A stretch of 64,000 bases of DNA from Blasia pusilla (GCA_050084515.1 CM114271.1:64914001-64978000), one strand, 5' to 3'. Shown: positions 21,532-32,927, numbered from the stretch's first letter. Notes: generated by a model from the letters alone, not told the origin. Numbers and translations are program-made.

Positions 21532-23570
21532 AATACATGGTTGAAAATAGCTTTCAATATTACTATATTTGAAATAATATTATGAGATAATACAAGGAGA
21601 AGTAGTGAATTAATATTGAATATTATGATTTCCAACTAAAGAAATAATTTAAAATTTTCAGATTTTTTAAGAAGATTTATTGTTTGGGCACACTCTCGTA
21701 TTATCTTTTCTTTTCATTTAAAAATATTAAATAAATTATTTTATTTCATAAGTTTAATTTTGAAATAATTTCTAGCCTTTTTATAATTAAAATCTTTCCC
21801 ATCGTTCTACTTTTGAGTGTAGTATAGGCCCCTAGGGTAGATTTAAGAATAGACATCATGGATATCAACAAATTTTTAAAAAATAAAAAAAATATCCTTG
21901 TACAATATAAATTGATTTTTTTCTAAAATATGAGAACATATTTAAATAAAAAAAACATAGTTATAATTTTTTTTAATCAAACGCACATTTCCATCATCGT
22001 ATTTTCCACGTTACCCAAGGATATTCCTAGACAAAACTTAGAGACATTTCATGAACTCATTTCATTCATGGACAACTTTCATTGGTGGCTCACATTCACA
22101 GATCTTCAAAGTCAACAATGAAGTTGAAATTTCAATTTTGAAAGTAATTCAACTCTTAATTTTCCAACTCCTAATCAACTTTGAACTCCAAATCCCCATC
22201 CAAAGAACTTCATGTAGAAACATGCATTCAACTTTTCTCATGGGGTGCGGCATACAATATTGGCTTCACTATCATTTGTGTCTTGTGTTGGTTGTTTTGA
22301 AAACATCTCTTATTGGTCTCTTATTCGTCCTAGTGGGATATTATTAGGAACAAGAATTTGTTTCATTGCCAACATATATTCTCTGCATTACAGAGATACT
22401 TTCTATGGGTGCAACCTTAGGTTCCATGGTATGAGTGATACTCTCTTGTGCTTGCTGATGTATAGTCCGCGAAAATGACACCGTTCTCTCTTGAAAAATA
22501 ATAGGACATAGTCAACAACCACCAAAAAAATCTACATGATCATTACGCAGGATTGGACAAGAATTCTTTCATTTTGATATGGACTTGAATTCTTCCATTA
22601 TGATGTACAGGTGGTGACATTCTCACTTGTCATTAATTTCCCTAGATGATTTAGATACACCCCTTCTTAAGAAATTCGTGAAAATAGATAAATGCTCCAA
22701 TATTTTGAAAGTACCAACAAGTAGAAACAAGTTATTCCCTATATTTATAAACCAACAAAATTGCAATGATACAATGATCAACAGAGTTGAAGCTCCCCTT
22801 CCACAGTCAATATGAAGCGTGGTGACTAAATTTTGAGATAGATTGCATAAACCTGGAATATAGAGTAAAATACATAAATTTGTAACCTTTTGCACACAAA
22901 GTTTTATATATTCCTAATTTGCTCACTTCTGATTATCAATTCGAGTAATCTACTATACTATAGATTTGCTTTCATGCCCCATCAATATAGTTGCTTGAAG
23001 AAAATAAGGCATCATATTTTCTTCAATCCCAAAATCCACACCTGCATATTCCTAGATCTACTTTGATAACATTCAGGTCAGATGGTATGAACATTATTAC
23101 CAAGTTCCAAATCCCTCACGTATATCCATGTGCATCTCATTCCTATCACTTCAAAATGGCGAGGACTAAAATCTATAGATTACCAAATATGTGCAATCAG
23201 AGCACATAAAGGAGCTAACAATCACTACCCTAACCACACTAAACAAAAATAAAACACAAAGTCTCCTTAGCGGGATCCACTAATGGTTCCTCCTAAAAAA
23301 ATCATCAACTCTTTCCGTGTGTGCTTCTTCATTCTTCTACTGGGCTTGTTGCTACCTATTACCACCGAAGAGACTAACATTAATACATGCATGAAACACT
23401 ACACCTTCTAAAACGAATTGCACAAGGAAGTAAGAACACATGCACTCGCAATTGGAATCTGAATAACTTCTAATAAGGACACACCATTAACACATGGAGG
23501 AGAACTACATCTTCTAAATAACATAAGAAACTTCACAATAAACTCGCACTATCCAAACAGGAATGGGCAT
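21532..23570. other. AT-rich gene-free stretch
   Basis: No conserved coding sequence, LTR or TIR seen. The AT-rich core is 21560-22000. Short ORFs at 22051-22478 and 22623-22895 have no recognisable domains. Confidence 0.5.
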
Positions 23571-23944
23571 GGTTGGTTCAAGATTGTATATTCTAGCAGC
23601 TTCGAAAACTCTATAAAAGGACCAACACTACACAACACATTCTACTTTCATGCATGGTTCAAGACTATATATTGTAGCAACTTCAGAAAATCCAGAAAAA
23701 GAACAGCACAATACAACACATTATACTTTCATGCACGGTTCAAGACTATATATTCTAGCAGCTTCAAAAACTCCTTAAAAACCAGCACTACACAACACAT
23801 TCTACTTTCATGCATGGTTCAAGACTAAATATTCTAGCACCTTCAAAAACTCCATATATAACAAACCAAAACTGCATAACACATTATACTTTCATGTATG
23901 ATTCAAGACTAGAGATTCTAAGCAACCTGAGAGAGTCCACAATT
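23571..23944. repeat. Tandem repeat with a unit of about 80 bp
   Basis: Four to five diverged copies of a unit starting CATGGTTCAAGACTATATAT, then TCTAGCAGCTTC, AAAACTCC, CACTACACAACACATTCTAC and TTTCATG. Starts lie near 23571, 23651, 23733, 23812 and 23896, the last partial. No coding potential. Confidence 0.88.
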
Positions 23945-24103
23945 AACCTTCGCTTTTCAATAAGCCATGAGCATGGCATCTCCTAATGATATGCACAATA
24001 ATCTTGCCCTATCTTTAAGGCACTTGCATATCAAATCAGAGAGCATTAAATGAAAATATTCCAAGACTTTCAAGATGCATTGATATCTGTTGTTTTTTGC
24101 GTT

Positions 24104-24695
24104 TTAGGTGGGGGGGGGGGGGGGGTTTCCAGCCATCATATCCCAAATAATTTTCCGCTTGGATTTTCCTTTATCTTTGCACTCCTCTACAGTAGGAGTC
24201 ACTCCTATTTGAGTGGACTTCAATTTGCATCTATTGTATGTCTGACCATTCCCACACAGCTCATCACACTCAACTAGCTTTGCAATTACATTCAAATCCC
24301 CATTTAGACAAGTCTCTACACAATATGAGTTACATGTAACTGTGATGCACTCGACAATGGTTCACTTATGATGTCTACTTCTAGAACTATGCTTTTTTCT
24401 ACTGGTAACCAATCCTCATTAATATCAATCAAAGCCCCAAGGATTTGACTATCAGATATCGGATCCATGGAGTGTTGATCTTCAACAAGACCTACCAATT
24501 CTTTTGCTGTAGACTTTGCTTCTCCACTCATCTGCCCTCGTGCAATGGGTGAAGAACTTCCCAACATTACCTTGCCCAAGTTTTTTTCAAGGCTTGCAAC
24601 TCATGATGTGAAGCAATGCTTTTTACAAGAAGATAATCATCCTGAATTTCACCATCTTCTACTGCAACAAGTGCCTCTTGCCACTCCATGGTAGC
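24104..24695 (-). pseudogene. Unidentified broken ORF, Cys-rich C-terminal part
   Basis: Read on the minus strand, an ATG near 24690 opens MEWQEALVAVEDGEIQDD and continues through LLVKSIASHHELQAL. It then shifts frame at a run of seven A/T near 24580 into KVMLGSSSPIARG, and shifts again near 24340 into a Cys-rich tract (CITVTCNSYCVETCLNG, then CDELCGNGQTYNRCKL). It ends in a proline run made by a 16-base G tract (24110-24125). The amino-acid composition looks protein-like, but I do not recognise a family. It could be a host gene fragment or a decayed transposon gene. Confidence 0.35.
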
Positions 24696-24736
24696 ATTGC
24701 ATGGGGTTACTAAATCAATAGCAATTGAGTCTCGTG

Positions 24737-25252
24737 TGTCATGTCTTTTAGGATAGATCGATAAGATCTAGTAGAGCGCCTTCATGACTAGTGGAGGATA
24801 GGCTCAGTAGGTCGAGGATGACCTGCTGAGGCCCCGAGAAACCAGAGAGAGCAGGTTTCCCCTTCGTTTCGGCTCATTTGGAGCCATATTGAAGAACTTA
24901 CTATTTTAGCTAAGTATGATTTTGAATATATGATCGACTTTTTATTTTTGGTAAGTGACCCTTCACCTCCTACATCAGGTCAAGAGCCAAGGAGATGACT
25001 TGGGAGAATAGGTTACCATGGAGAGAGCTTGGGAGAGGAGAGGGGTATACCTCAAGGAGAGAGAGCTTGAGAGATCATTCTCTCTTTGTTGAACCTCTTG
25101 GGATAAGGCGGCGGAGCTATGGTCCCTTGTCTTGTGAGTGTAACCCAAGCCTCTCATTAGGAGAGTGGGTTTGGTTTGACATAAGAGAGAGTGCACACCT
25201 TTGAGAGCTATGGTGTGAGATGGTGTAGAGAGAGATTGGATCTTACTTTACA
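24737..25252 (+). repeat. Probable 5' LTR of gypsy copy 2
   Basis: 516 bp starting TGTCATGTCTTTTAGG and ending TTACTTTACA. The same sequence recurs at 35192-35718 and 40738-41240, roughly nine-tenths identical by eye, with mostly C/T and G/A differences. The two other copies continue about 120 bp further, to GCGCACG, a piece missing here. The two reading frames of about 70 codons inside the LTR recur in its other copies only because the repeat recurs. Confidence 0.65.
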
Positions 25253-26892
25253 AAGAGAGAATGAGAGAATGAGAGAGTGAGAGAGCTTAATGGGGGAGCT
25301 CGCTAGTCACTCGCTATTTTTGCAGGTTGGGGACCGTGTTCCCCATTCAACGGCTCATGGGAGTGCTCACTGGAGCAAGGGCTTCTTTGATTGTTCTTTG
25401 CATTTGCCGATTTTTCGCGTGGAAGAGTGGCACGCGGAAGCGCTGCTCAATTTTTGGTAGGGATTGCGTATGGGGCGGGTTGACACATGTCGATGCTCTT
25501 GGGAGCACCATGTAGCTTGCTGATTTGTATTTTTATAGGTTTTACATTTTTGTTGGGAGAAATGAGTGCGGAAGCGCCGTGAAATTTTGTGTAGGAGAAA
25601 GAGACATTGCGCTTTACAACAGTCCTCGTCAATTTTTACTGGAATGTCCAATTCTAAATATTTTTTGACGCTGTTGCAGATCGTGAAGCTTTGCACGTTG
25701 CGCAACAAACAGTGCAAAATTTGGATTGCGAGCAAAAAGTTATGGTCAATCTTGCAAAACTGCCATTGCTAGGCAATTTTTGGGGTTAAATTGTTCAAAC
25801 CCTAAACCAGCAGTCACGCCGGCGGCGGCCATCGTCGTCGCCGATCAACCATCACCATCAACGGTCAACCGTCACCATCATCGGTTGGCCGTCACCATCA
25901 GCGGTCAACCATTATCGTCAACAATCCACCTTCCGTTGTCCACCCTTTGGTTGCCATTGCCGCCATTATGGAGTGGAGGGTCTTCCACGTCGTTCGTTGA
26001 TTCTCTCACTTGCGTCGCCATCACGTACTTTGTTTTGGCCGCCACTGTCATCACACTTTTGTCATCAACCAGTGATGGTAGATAACCTCCGGTTATGGTG
26101 TTTGAGTTTTGACTTCATGCTGCTATGTTGTGATTGGTAGCCGCTCGACGATAATCGAGTACCTTGCCGTGACGCCCGTAGCCGCAACGCGCCGCCAATT
26201 GCCGCGCCGTGCCGCTCGTGGCCTCACCGCATCGTCTCGATCGCGGAGCCGCACCGTGATTGTGGAGCAGAGTGTGGGTTTATTGTTGATTGAGGAGGAT
26301 ATGCCGCCGAGTGCCGCATCCCATCATCGAGGTCCGTGCCGTTCGTAGCCGTTCCATGCCGCCTGTAACGCCGCACCGTTCCGCTGGAACCGCATTGTCT
26401 ATCGAGGAGTTTTGAGCAGCGTCAGTATGAGAGGAGTATGACTTGCTGATTGGAGGAGTTGTCTCCACGACCGAGTTGGGGTTGAGATTTGCAATTGTTG
26501 AGGAGCGACATCGAGATGTGTTCAGGTTACCCATTCTGGTCCTTTACCCTGCACGTGTGAGGGATTTTGGGATTTGGGTAGTTTATTTGGGGATATTGGG
26601 TGTGTGGATGTTGAGAGCATCATTTATGTATATGGTTTAGGGGACATAGACCTGTGTGGGATGTCCGGAGTTGAGGGTAGGTTGTCGATGAGATGATAGC
26701 TTGGTTGATCTGCCGCACCACTCCGCTTGTTGCCGCATGTTACACGTCTCGGGGAGGGAGAGTGTAGATTGAGTGACGCATGTTTGGGATGAGTGATTGA
26801 GGGATTACTCACAAGGTTGAGAGTGATCGAGTGAGAGGGGCACGAGGGTCATCACGGCGGCTGTTTGGGACTTTGAGAGGCCAAGTGGTGAA
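25253..26892 (+). other. Leader region of gypsy copy 2
   Basis: Begins with a GAGAGAAT-rich run (25253-25290). It includes a GC-rich part (25810-26420) with repeated GCCGC and CACCATC words. No coding similarity to copy 1 and no clear primer-binding site. ORFs here are low-complexity. Confidence 0.45.
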
Positions 26893-28190
26893 CCCGAGAG
26901 TAGCTCTAGAGGTTTTACGCGGAGTGACGCGAGATACCGAGGGTCTCCACATGAGGAACCATCTCAACCTCCTTTTGTGTCATCGTCAAACAAGGGGGAG
27001 GGTGTAGATGAGTTTGTGATCACGTCGCCACACATTGTGAGTGGTCCTACTAGTTGGGCGTACAAGATGGACGACCCGGGTAGAGGACCGCGTAGGTTTT
27101 CAAGTGTAGTAGGCACGATTTCATAGCAGAGTTTAGGAGTTGGTGTGACTCCCAACCGGCCAGGAACTCTAGAGAGTTCAACCCGTTTATAGCATGGAAC
27201 GGTATGTTCCAACATTTAGAGGGGGCGCCCATGGACAATTACCATGAGTTCTCTCAGAGATATGCACGTTAGATCGAGGCGTGGAGGCTCTACTATGACC
27301 CACATTACGTGTCATGGATAGAGCCATTCCCAGATGAGGAGGAGGAGTTAGGAGAGGCTACTTCGTCTTCCACTAGTGATGTACTAGGAGGGGTGAGTCC
27401 GACTAGGGTAGTTGCATCATTCAGTCGGGTTTGTCCTAGGTTCAACCTTGTGGTTGAGTTGTTTTCTGAGTTGAGGGCGAGCTACCAGGGGTACAGACGG
27501 ATATGTTACGGAGCATCCATGACTTCCAGAGGCGCCCCGGTAAGAGTCTGCATGAGGCTTACACTGGCTTGCGCCGGTTGATCAACGTCACTCAGGGGTG
27601 ACAGAGGCTCAGGCTATCCAGTCATGGTATGCGATGCTGGATCGGATCCTACAGACACGGATGCGGGAGGGGGTGCTTCTTATGAACACCTCCCCTACGT
27701 TGAGGGATGTTTTTAGGACCGCCGAGAACATTGAGTGCAACATGGCGGAGGAGAGCGTAGCTACCATGGGTTATGGGCGAGAGCAGTCATGATAGTCTGC
27801 ACCACTTGTGCAGCAACGTGGACTCCGAGATAGGTTGACTGTGGCACCACAAGCTCAAGGAGGATACTGGAAGGCCCTGCCACAAAGACGTGCGCCTTCA
27901 TATGCGGCTCAAGAGTAGCCGCCTACTATTACTTGTTGGTCATGTGGTGGAGCCCATCATCAGCGCGATTGCACTTGTCAGGGTCATGGACGTGTGCCTC
28001 AGCATGGAGGAGGAGATGGTGATGCACCAGGAGGTTATCAGTGTGACTATTGTCAGAGGTATGGTCATACACGTGCCAGGTGTTTCAGTTTACATCCTGA
28101 GTTACGTCTGGACCAAAGGCCAGAGAGGGCACCAGAGTGAGTAGCCGGTCCGGATGGGCCTAGAGATCGTGCATCAGGTGATCTTGTTGG
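26893..28190 (+). pseudogene. gag: gypsy copy 2 gag (capsid and two zinc knuckles)
   Basis: Aligns with copy 1 gag from GFTRSDARYRGSPHEEPSQP (copy 1: GFTRSGARYRGFSHEEPPQP) onward. The capsid-like part is FIAWNGMFQHLEGAPMDN and EAWRLYYDPHYVSWIEP. The knuckles are CWSCGGAHHQRDC (2-3-4 spacing, about 27928-27966) and CDYCQRYGHTRARC (2-4-4, about 28041-28082), the same unusual pair as in copy 1. In-frame stops include TAG at about 27123, 27270 and 27916. Frameshifts lie near 27120 and 27500-27600. It is interrupted after 28191 by a solo LTR. Confidence 0.85.
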
Positions 28191-28191
28191 G

Positions 28192-29222
28192 TGTCGTGTG
28201 CCTACTCTCCTTGAACGTTAATCTTGTTTGTTGCGGAAGCGTGCATTCAGTAGGTCACGCTCTCAACGCTGATCTGCATCCAAACACGCATTTCGGTTAG
28301 TCAGGTCTTGGATCAATCAGCGGGATCACTTTCCGAGTTCTCATCTCGGACTCTCATCAAGCTCAAACCTTCCTAGTTTCGCGGTTTCCAACACAGGAAA
28401 ATCTCGAAAGACTTGGGACAGACTTTCTGGTCGGTTCAGGAACCTGAAACGGCGTTTCGCGCCTAGAGGTTCCAACTGTCCGATGGACATCCATTGAGTT
28501 CCTCACCAAGACTTGCACGAAGTGAATCTCGAGTTGGAATCCAAGTGTGGCATACAAAGTCCACTCCCTTGGATCAGGTTTGGGTTTCGGGTTTCCGCGC
28601 CAAACTCCCGTTCCATCCCGTGCCTCTAAAACGCCGTTTGGCGCCCAAAGTGGGGATTCGTTTCCCGAGACATCTCGGAGAGGGTCCTCCCTTACTAGTA
28701 CTTCTGGGGATCTCCGGGGGCCCCCTACATTTAGGGAAAGACACCCGGGCCTCTCCAATTGGCCCTCAACCCGATTGCTCTCTCAATTGTTTTCAGCCAA
28801 TATCTCAGCCTGTACTTATGCGTTTGCTAAGATCTTTCGTGCGTTGGAAGCGTCTAAAGATCAGCTTTCCAACGCGCCCTTATTGTCCCAAATGCATCTC
28901 GGAGCTCAACATTATGGTCCTAAACACAATCAGATTCTCCCAAATGCTAGTCGTGTTCTAAACTGGTTCTCACCTCTTTGGCAACCAACCTCCCACGACT
29001 CAACTCATCTCAAGTCTTGGCTCACGTTTGGTCTAGGTTTCCTGGTCGCAACCACTAACGCATGAAACGCACAACTCTGTTCCGCGTTTCGTCTCTTAGA
29101 CTTTTCCAAGAGACTCTTCCAAACGCCTCTCCAAAGCGCAAACCTCGCAACATGAGTTCCTTTGAGTTCTGATGTTTCGCTTGGCGCCTATTTGGTATTT
29201 TTTGGTTATGAGGGTCGCGACA
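28192..29222. mobile_element. Solo LTR, 1,031 bp, nested in gypsy copy 2
   Basis: Begins TGTCGTGTGCC and ends GGGTCGCGACA (TGTCG/CGACA terminal inverted repeat). It is flanked by the 5-bp duplication ttggg (28187-28191 and 29223-29227). It interrupts the gag-pol linker that is continuous in copy 1. No internal region remains, as expected from LTR-LTR recombination. It has no similarity to the other LTRs in the window. ORFs of 131-172 codons inside are not recognisable proteins. Confidence 0.9.
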
Positions 29223-29940
29223 TTGGGGGACGAGGAGCTTGAGTTTCCCGACATGGTGGTGGAGCTGCCCATGGAGGAGGTAGAGTCCTACCACCTAGAC
29301 GCATCGAGGGAGATGCTGGGCGTGAGGCTAGGAAGGGTGCTCAGATACATCAGCTACAGGAGCAGATTGCCGCTATGGCATTGAGATTACCCGATGCCAG
29401 ATCTGTGGCATCAACATCATCATATGGAGCAGCCAGAGATATGGAGGATCTTGGTTGGATGTGCAGGGTTGCCTAGATGGAGACAGCCCCAGTTGTGACG
29501 CGTGGAGCAATTATAGAGGTGGATCCACAGCGAGGGAAAGCCAAGAAATAGACTAGGCTTCCTCAATCTTTTACGTTGTCTGAGGCGATGAGGACCCCAT
29601 CGATGGGTCCTGATCAGAGTTCTTGGAGAGTTGATGATGTTGTTGGTGTGCAGGCACGGAGGGTGATGGGAGAAGCAAGTGCGATGACTCCTATTGTTGA
29701 TGCTCAGGAGGGGCATGTGTCGAGCACGTTGTTGGGGGCGGCCACCATTGTGTGCCGCGCTCTTTTATTTTCTGCTTCCCATGATATGACATTGGGGGGT
29801 ATGCCCACCGAGGCTTTTTGTCTGCTTGCTACGCTATTGAGTTGGCATGGAGTTGGAGTTCTTGCATCACATTCAGAGGTGATTGCAGAGGAGGTGATGG
29901 ACTTGCCCTTGGAGTGGATGCTCGAGCCGTCCACGTAAGA
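29223..29940 (+). pseudogene. gypsy copy 2 Gag-Pol linker
   Basis: Continues after the solo LTR. Blocks shared with copy 1 are METAPVVTRGAIIEVDPQRG and DMTLGGMPTEAFCLLATLL. The TAG near 29483 stands where copy 1 has CAA (Gln). The open stretch 29576-29938 belongs to this linker. Function unknown. Confidence 0.6.
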
Positions 29941-30612
29941 TTCATGGCAGGCTGCAGTTGCTAGGATGGCGGAGATGCCTGATAGACCCATGATAGAGCG
30001 TGCCATGGCTTCTCGTGGTGTTGTGTTGGTGGATAATTGAGGAGAGGTCTTCTAGTTGGTGAGTCCCGGAGGTTGAGCTTTTAGTCTGGAGCGCGTCTTT
30101 TGGGATTCAAGAGCGCAACCCCTGATGTTGGGGAAAGCGTCATTCAGAGGATTGGGCTTGACGAGAGCCGATGTGGAGCGTTGTCCATTCCGGATATCGA
30201 CATCCTTGGGCAGAGTGAGTACCACACAGTATATCACCCGACAAGAGGTCGTGATGAGGATTCGCCCGAGACATCCTACATATGAGTCCGTGGTGCGAGC
30301 CAAGGTGATAATGATTGATGTAGAGTCCTACGACGTCTTGGTTGGTGGAGCAACATTATGCCCGATGGGGTTTTCCCTAGATTACTGGGAGGAGTCAACA
30401 TCCTACAGACTAGGATGGCAATCAGGTGATGGGCGCCTTAGCTCATTACCCATTCGATTTACATGTGCAGTGATCGAGCAACGGCGAGAAGAGATGGCCA
30501 CCTTAGGAGCATTTAGCAGTGCCATCACTTGGCCTAGTGATTTGATTGAGGGACATGTCCATGCACAGGATACTCTTGTTCTTGACATTTCTATGGAGAG
30601 GAGTGTTAGATA
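29941..30612 (+). pseudogene. gypsy copy 2 aspartic protease region
   Basis: Aligns with copy 1 from AAVARMAEMPDRPMIERAM. The active-site region reads WDSRAQPLMLGKAS at about 30101-30142, where the Gly of DSGA is Arg. The conserved block ESYDVLVGGATLCPMGFSLD (about 30329-30388) and SYRLGWQSGDGR follow. The frame from 30125 stays open to 30613. The downstream part up to 30672 has no recognised domain. Confidence 0.65.
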
Positions 30613-30672
30613 GCCGCATCATTCCGTGAAGGAGAGGTACCGCTGTGGGGCTCGACTGAGAAGTTTCAATGA

Positions 30673-32061
30673 TTGGCTCATGAGCACGTGCAGACCGTGT
30701 GGAGCGAGGCGTTTGCACCGGAGCGTGACAGGTCTGAGGAACCCGAGATAGCAGGGAGTGCTATGATGATACCCTTGGATACCATATCCATTGTGTGGTG
30801 TATCCTAGAGGAGGGTATTCGAGTGTTAGATCTCTTTGGAGGGATTAGCACTAGATTAGCTGCTGTTTTGCAGGCAGGAGTGCAAGTACATGACTACTTG
30901 TATATGGAGAGTGATAATGTTGCGAGGCGCGTCTCACTATGACATGTGGCGTAGTTATGCCTACGTTTTCTCGACTTATTGTCTGCGTCCGCGGTACAGG
31001 GTTACCAGCGTTCCCTATTGAGGGATATTTCGTTGTTGCGGGCGCAGGACTCAGAGCGGGTAGGGACCATTGATTTGGTCATTTTTCGTTAGCCTTATCA
31101 AGGCCAATCGAGTGCTGGACGAGGCAGCGGGTTGGTTGACACTTGGTCTAGGTTGTTTTGGGAGATGTTGAGGGTCTTACCGTAGTTGCAGGAGCACCAA
31201 TCTTGTTCTCCAGCCTACATTCTGGAGAATGTGCCGATCTTAGGAGACTCCAGGTCACGGGTGGTGATGAGTGCTCATCAGGTGCGTGCCTGGATCAGCC
31301 TAACAGTATTCTTAGATGCGGCGAGTGTAGGTTCTAGAGCCCATCGCCTCTGTCTATGGTGGACCAACTTGGTGCCCTATACGGTGTTACGGAGGGCGTA
31401 TGTGAGAGTGGAGCGCCCCTCCCATTTGTTAGTGGATTCCATTCTGGATCCAGGTCGTCAATCATAGGCAGTGAGGCACGATGAACGATCACCGTTGACT
31501 GTGGTCAACAAGATAGGTAGGCCGCCGGCATCCTTGCCCATGTTTGTGAGTTTTCCCGCTTCCTATGCATATAAGGAGGCCGGTCTTGGCTTTGTTTGGG
31601 ATGACCAGGTTCAGCGGTTGATGGAGCCCAACGCTAATGAGTGAGAGCGAGTGATGGGATTTCCCACAAGAGTGACGGCACTACCATCAGTGTTAGAGGC
31701 ATCACAACACCATGTCTTGGGTCAGGCAATGGACCTAAATTTCTTGACATGGATCCTTAGCTTGGGAGTGATTGAGCAGCGTATGAGATCGCAACAGATA
31801 ACAGCGGTTGCGTTGGTGAGCCCCATGCCTACAGAGATGGTGGAGGCAGTGGCTGGGGGCAAGACTCAAGGAGATCTACACACCAAGGGAGATCGGGAGA
31901 GACACCCTTGGACTTCTTGGGATGTTTTGCAAGTACGCCAAGAGATGATAGCCACAACATCGAGCGTGGTTCCGGGCATTGCACGTGGAGGAGATCAGAG
32001 TTTACAGTTGGCTGCAGGAGAGCGACTGAGTGTTGTTGTTCGAGATGGGGTTGCACCATAG
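30673..32061 (+). pseudogene. gypsy copy 2 DNMT3-like C5 cytosine methyltransferase domain
   Basis: The better preserved copy: a single reading frame of about 460 codons with six stops (TGA 30940, TAG 30952, TAG 31090, TAG 31183, TAG 31465, TGA 31642) and no frameshift. Motif I is RVLDLFGGISTRLAAVLQAG (30820-30879), followed by YLYMESDN. Motif IV is DLVIFR-stop-PYQGQSSAGRG (31072-31120): the catalytic Cys of PCQ is Tyr. Then RLFWEMLRVL, motif VI ILENVPILGDSRSR (about 31216-31260), motif VIII-like SRAHRLCLWWTNL (about 31335-31373), ILDPGRQS, and motif IX-X ERVMGFPTRVT..HHVLGQAMDLN (31645-31745). These match DNMT3 catalytic domains in order and spacing (family knowledge: LFDGIATG, SPC, FENV, RYFWGNLP, ERIFGFP). 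The tail, with RHPWTSWD, leads to RT. Confidence 0.88.
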
Positions 32062-32927
32062 CAACCACTGATACCCGCACCGGAGAGTCCTACCGTAGTC
32101 ATGATGGAGACTTGGGAGCTAAAATGATCCCTAAGTTGATAGGAGGAGAGCGGCGCCCGATACATCAGTTCCTTAGGAGTTCTAGGAACTGCTTTGCATT
32201 TAGCATTGAGGATTTGGGTATGCTGAAGGGCTTGGGAATCCGCATTGAGTTGTCGAGTGATACGCCGATCTTCCGACGATCCTACAAGTATAGTGATATG
32301 GAGAGGGCTCTGATTTAGAGTAGAAGCCAGGACTTGGTCGGAGCAAGACTAATGGAGATGTCACATGGGAAGTATGCATCTGACACTATCATGCCCGCTA
32401 AGAAGGATGTGCATGGCAACTGGATGGATAGGCGGATGTGTGGGGATTATTGACCTATCAATCGCCAGAAAAAGTCCGATAGGTATGCCATGCCCACCCC
32501 TGAGGAGATCTTTGATGCGATTGGTCATGCAAAGGTCTTCAGTTCATTGGATTTGCGAGCCAGATACCATCAACTGCCTATCAGATTGGAGGACAGGCAA
32601 AAGATGGCATTTTGGGGCATCGATCCTCACGGGAAGGATTGTTTGTACCAGTGGCGATTCTTAACATTTGGATTAAAGAACGCCCCGGCTGAGTTTCAGA
32701 GGGTCATGGATAGAATGTTGGCTGGTCTGGATTTTGCTAGGTGTTATATTGATGACATCGTAGTCTTTAGCGCCACGGTTGAGGAGCATGAGCGACATCT
32801 AGAGGTGTTTCGACGATTGCAATTACATGGGCTGAAGCTACATCCAGGAAAGTGCAAGTTCTTCTACGACCAGATTGAGTACTTGGGTCATACGATATTC
32901 CCAAGGAGCGGTGGTCACCCTGCATGA
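32062..32927 (+). pseudogene. gypsy copy 2 reverse transcriptase
   Basis: RIELSSDTPIFRRSYKYSD, then a TAG at 32316 in the same place as in copy 1, MPAKKDVHGNW, MCGDY-stop-PIN (TGA near 32450 where copy 1 has CGT), SSLDLRARYHQLPI, AFWGIDPHGKDCLYQW, and an intact active site CYIDDIVVFSATVEEHERHL (about 32744-32803). It ends at LGHTIFP, where about 250 bp present in copy 1 (thumb and connection) are deleted and fused out of frame to RNase H. Confidence 0.93.

Noticed and set aside
23571-23944. CRISPR array
   Set aside because: Repeats are contiguous 80-bp units with no unique spacers, in eukaryotic DNA.
24110-24125. Poly-G tract as a G-quadruplex regulatory site
   Set aside because: A single 16-base homopolymer, equally likely an assembly or sequencing artefact. 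No supporting context.
24975-25204. Small ORFs recurring at 25000, 35450 and 41000 on both strands
   Set aside because: They recur only because the LTR recurs; no selection on codons is visible.
28494-29065. ORFs of 155 and 172 codons
   Set aside because: Both are inside the solo LTR 28192-29222, overlap each other in different frames and overlap a minus-strand ORF.
30673-32061. Host DNMT gene captured next to, but not part of, the retroelement
   Set aside because: The same domain lies at the same place between protease and RT in copy 1 (4741-5760), so it belongs to the element.
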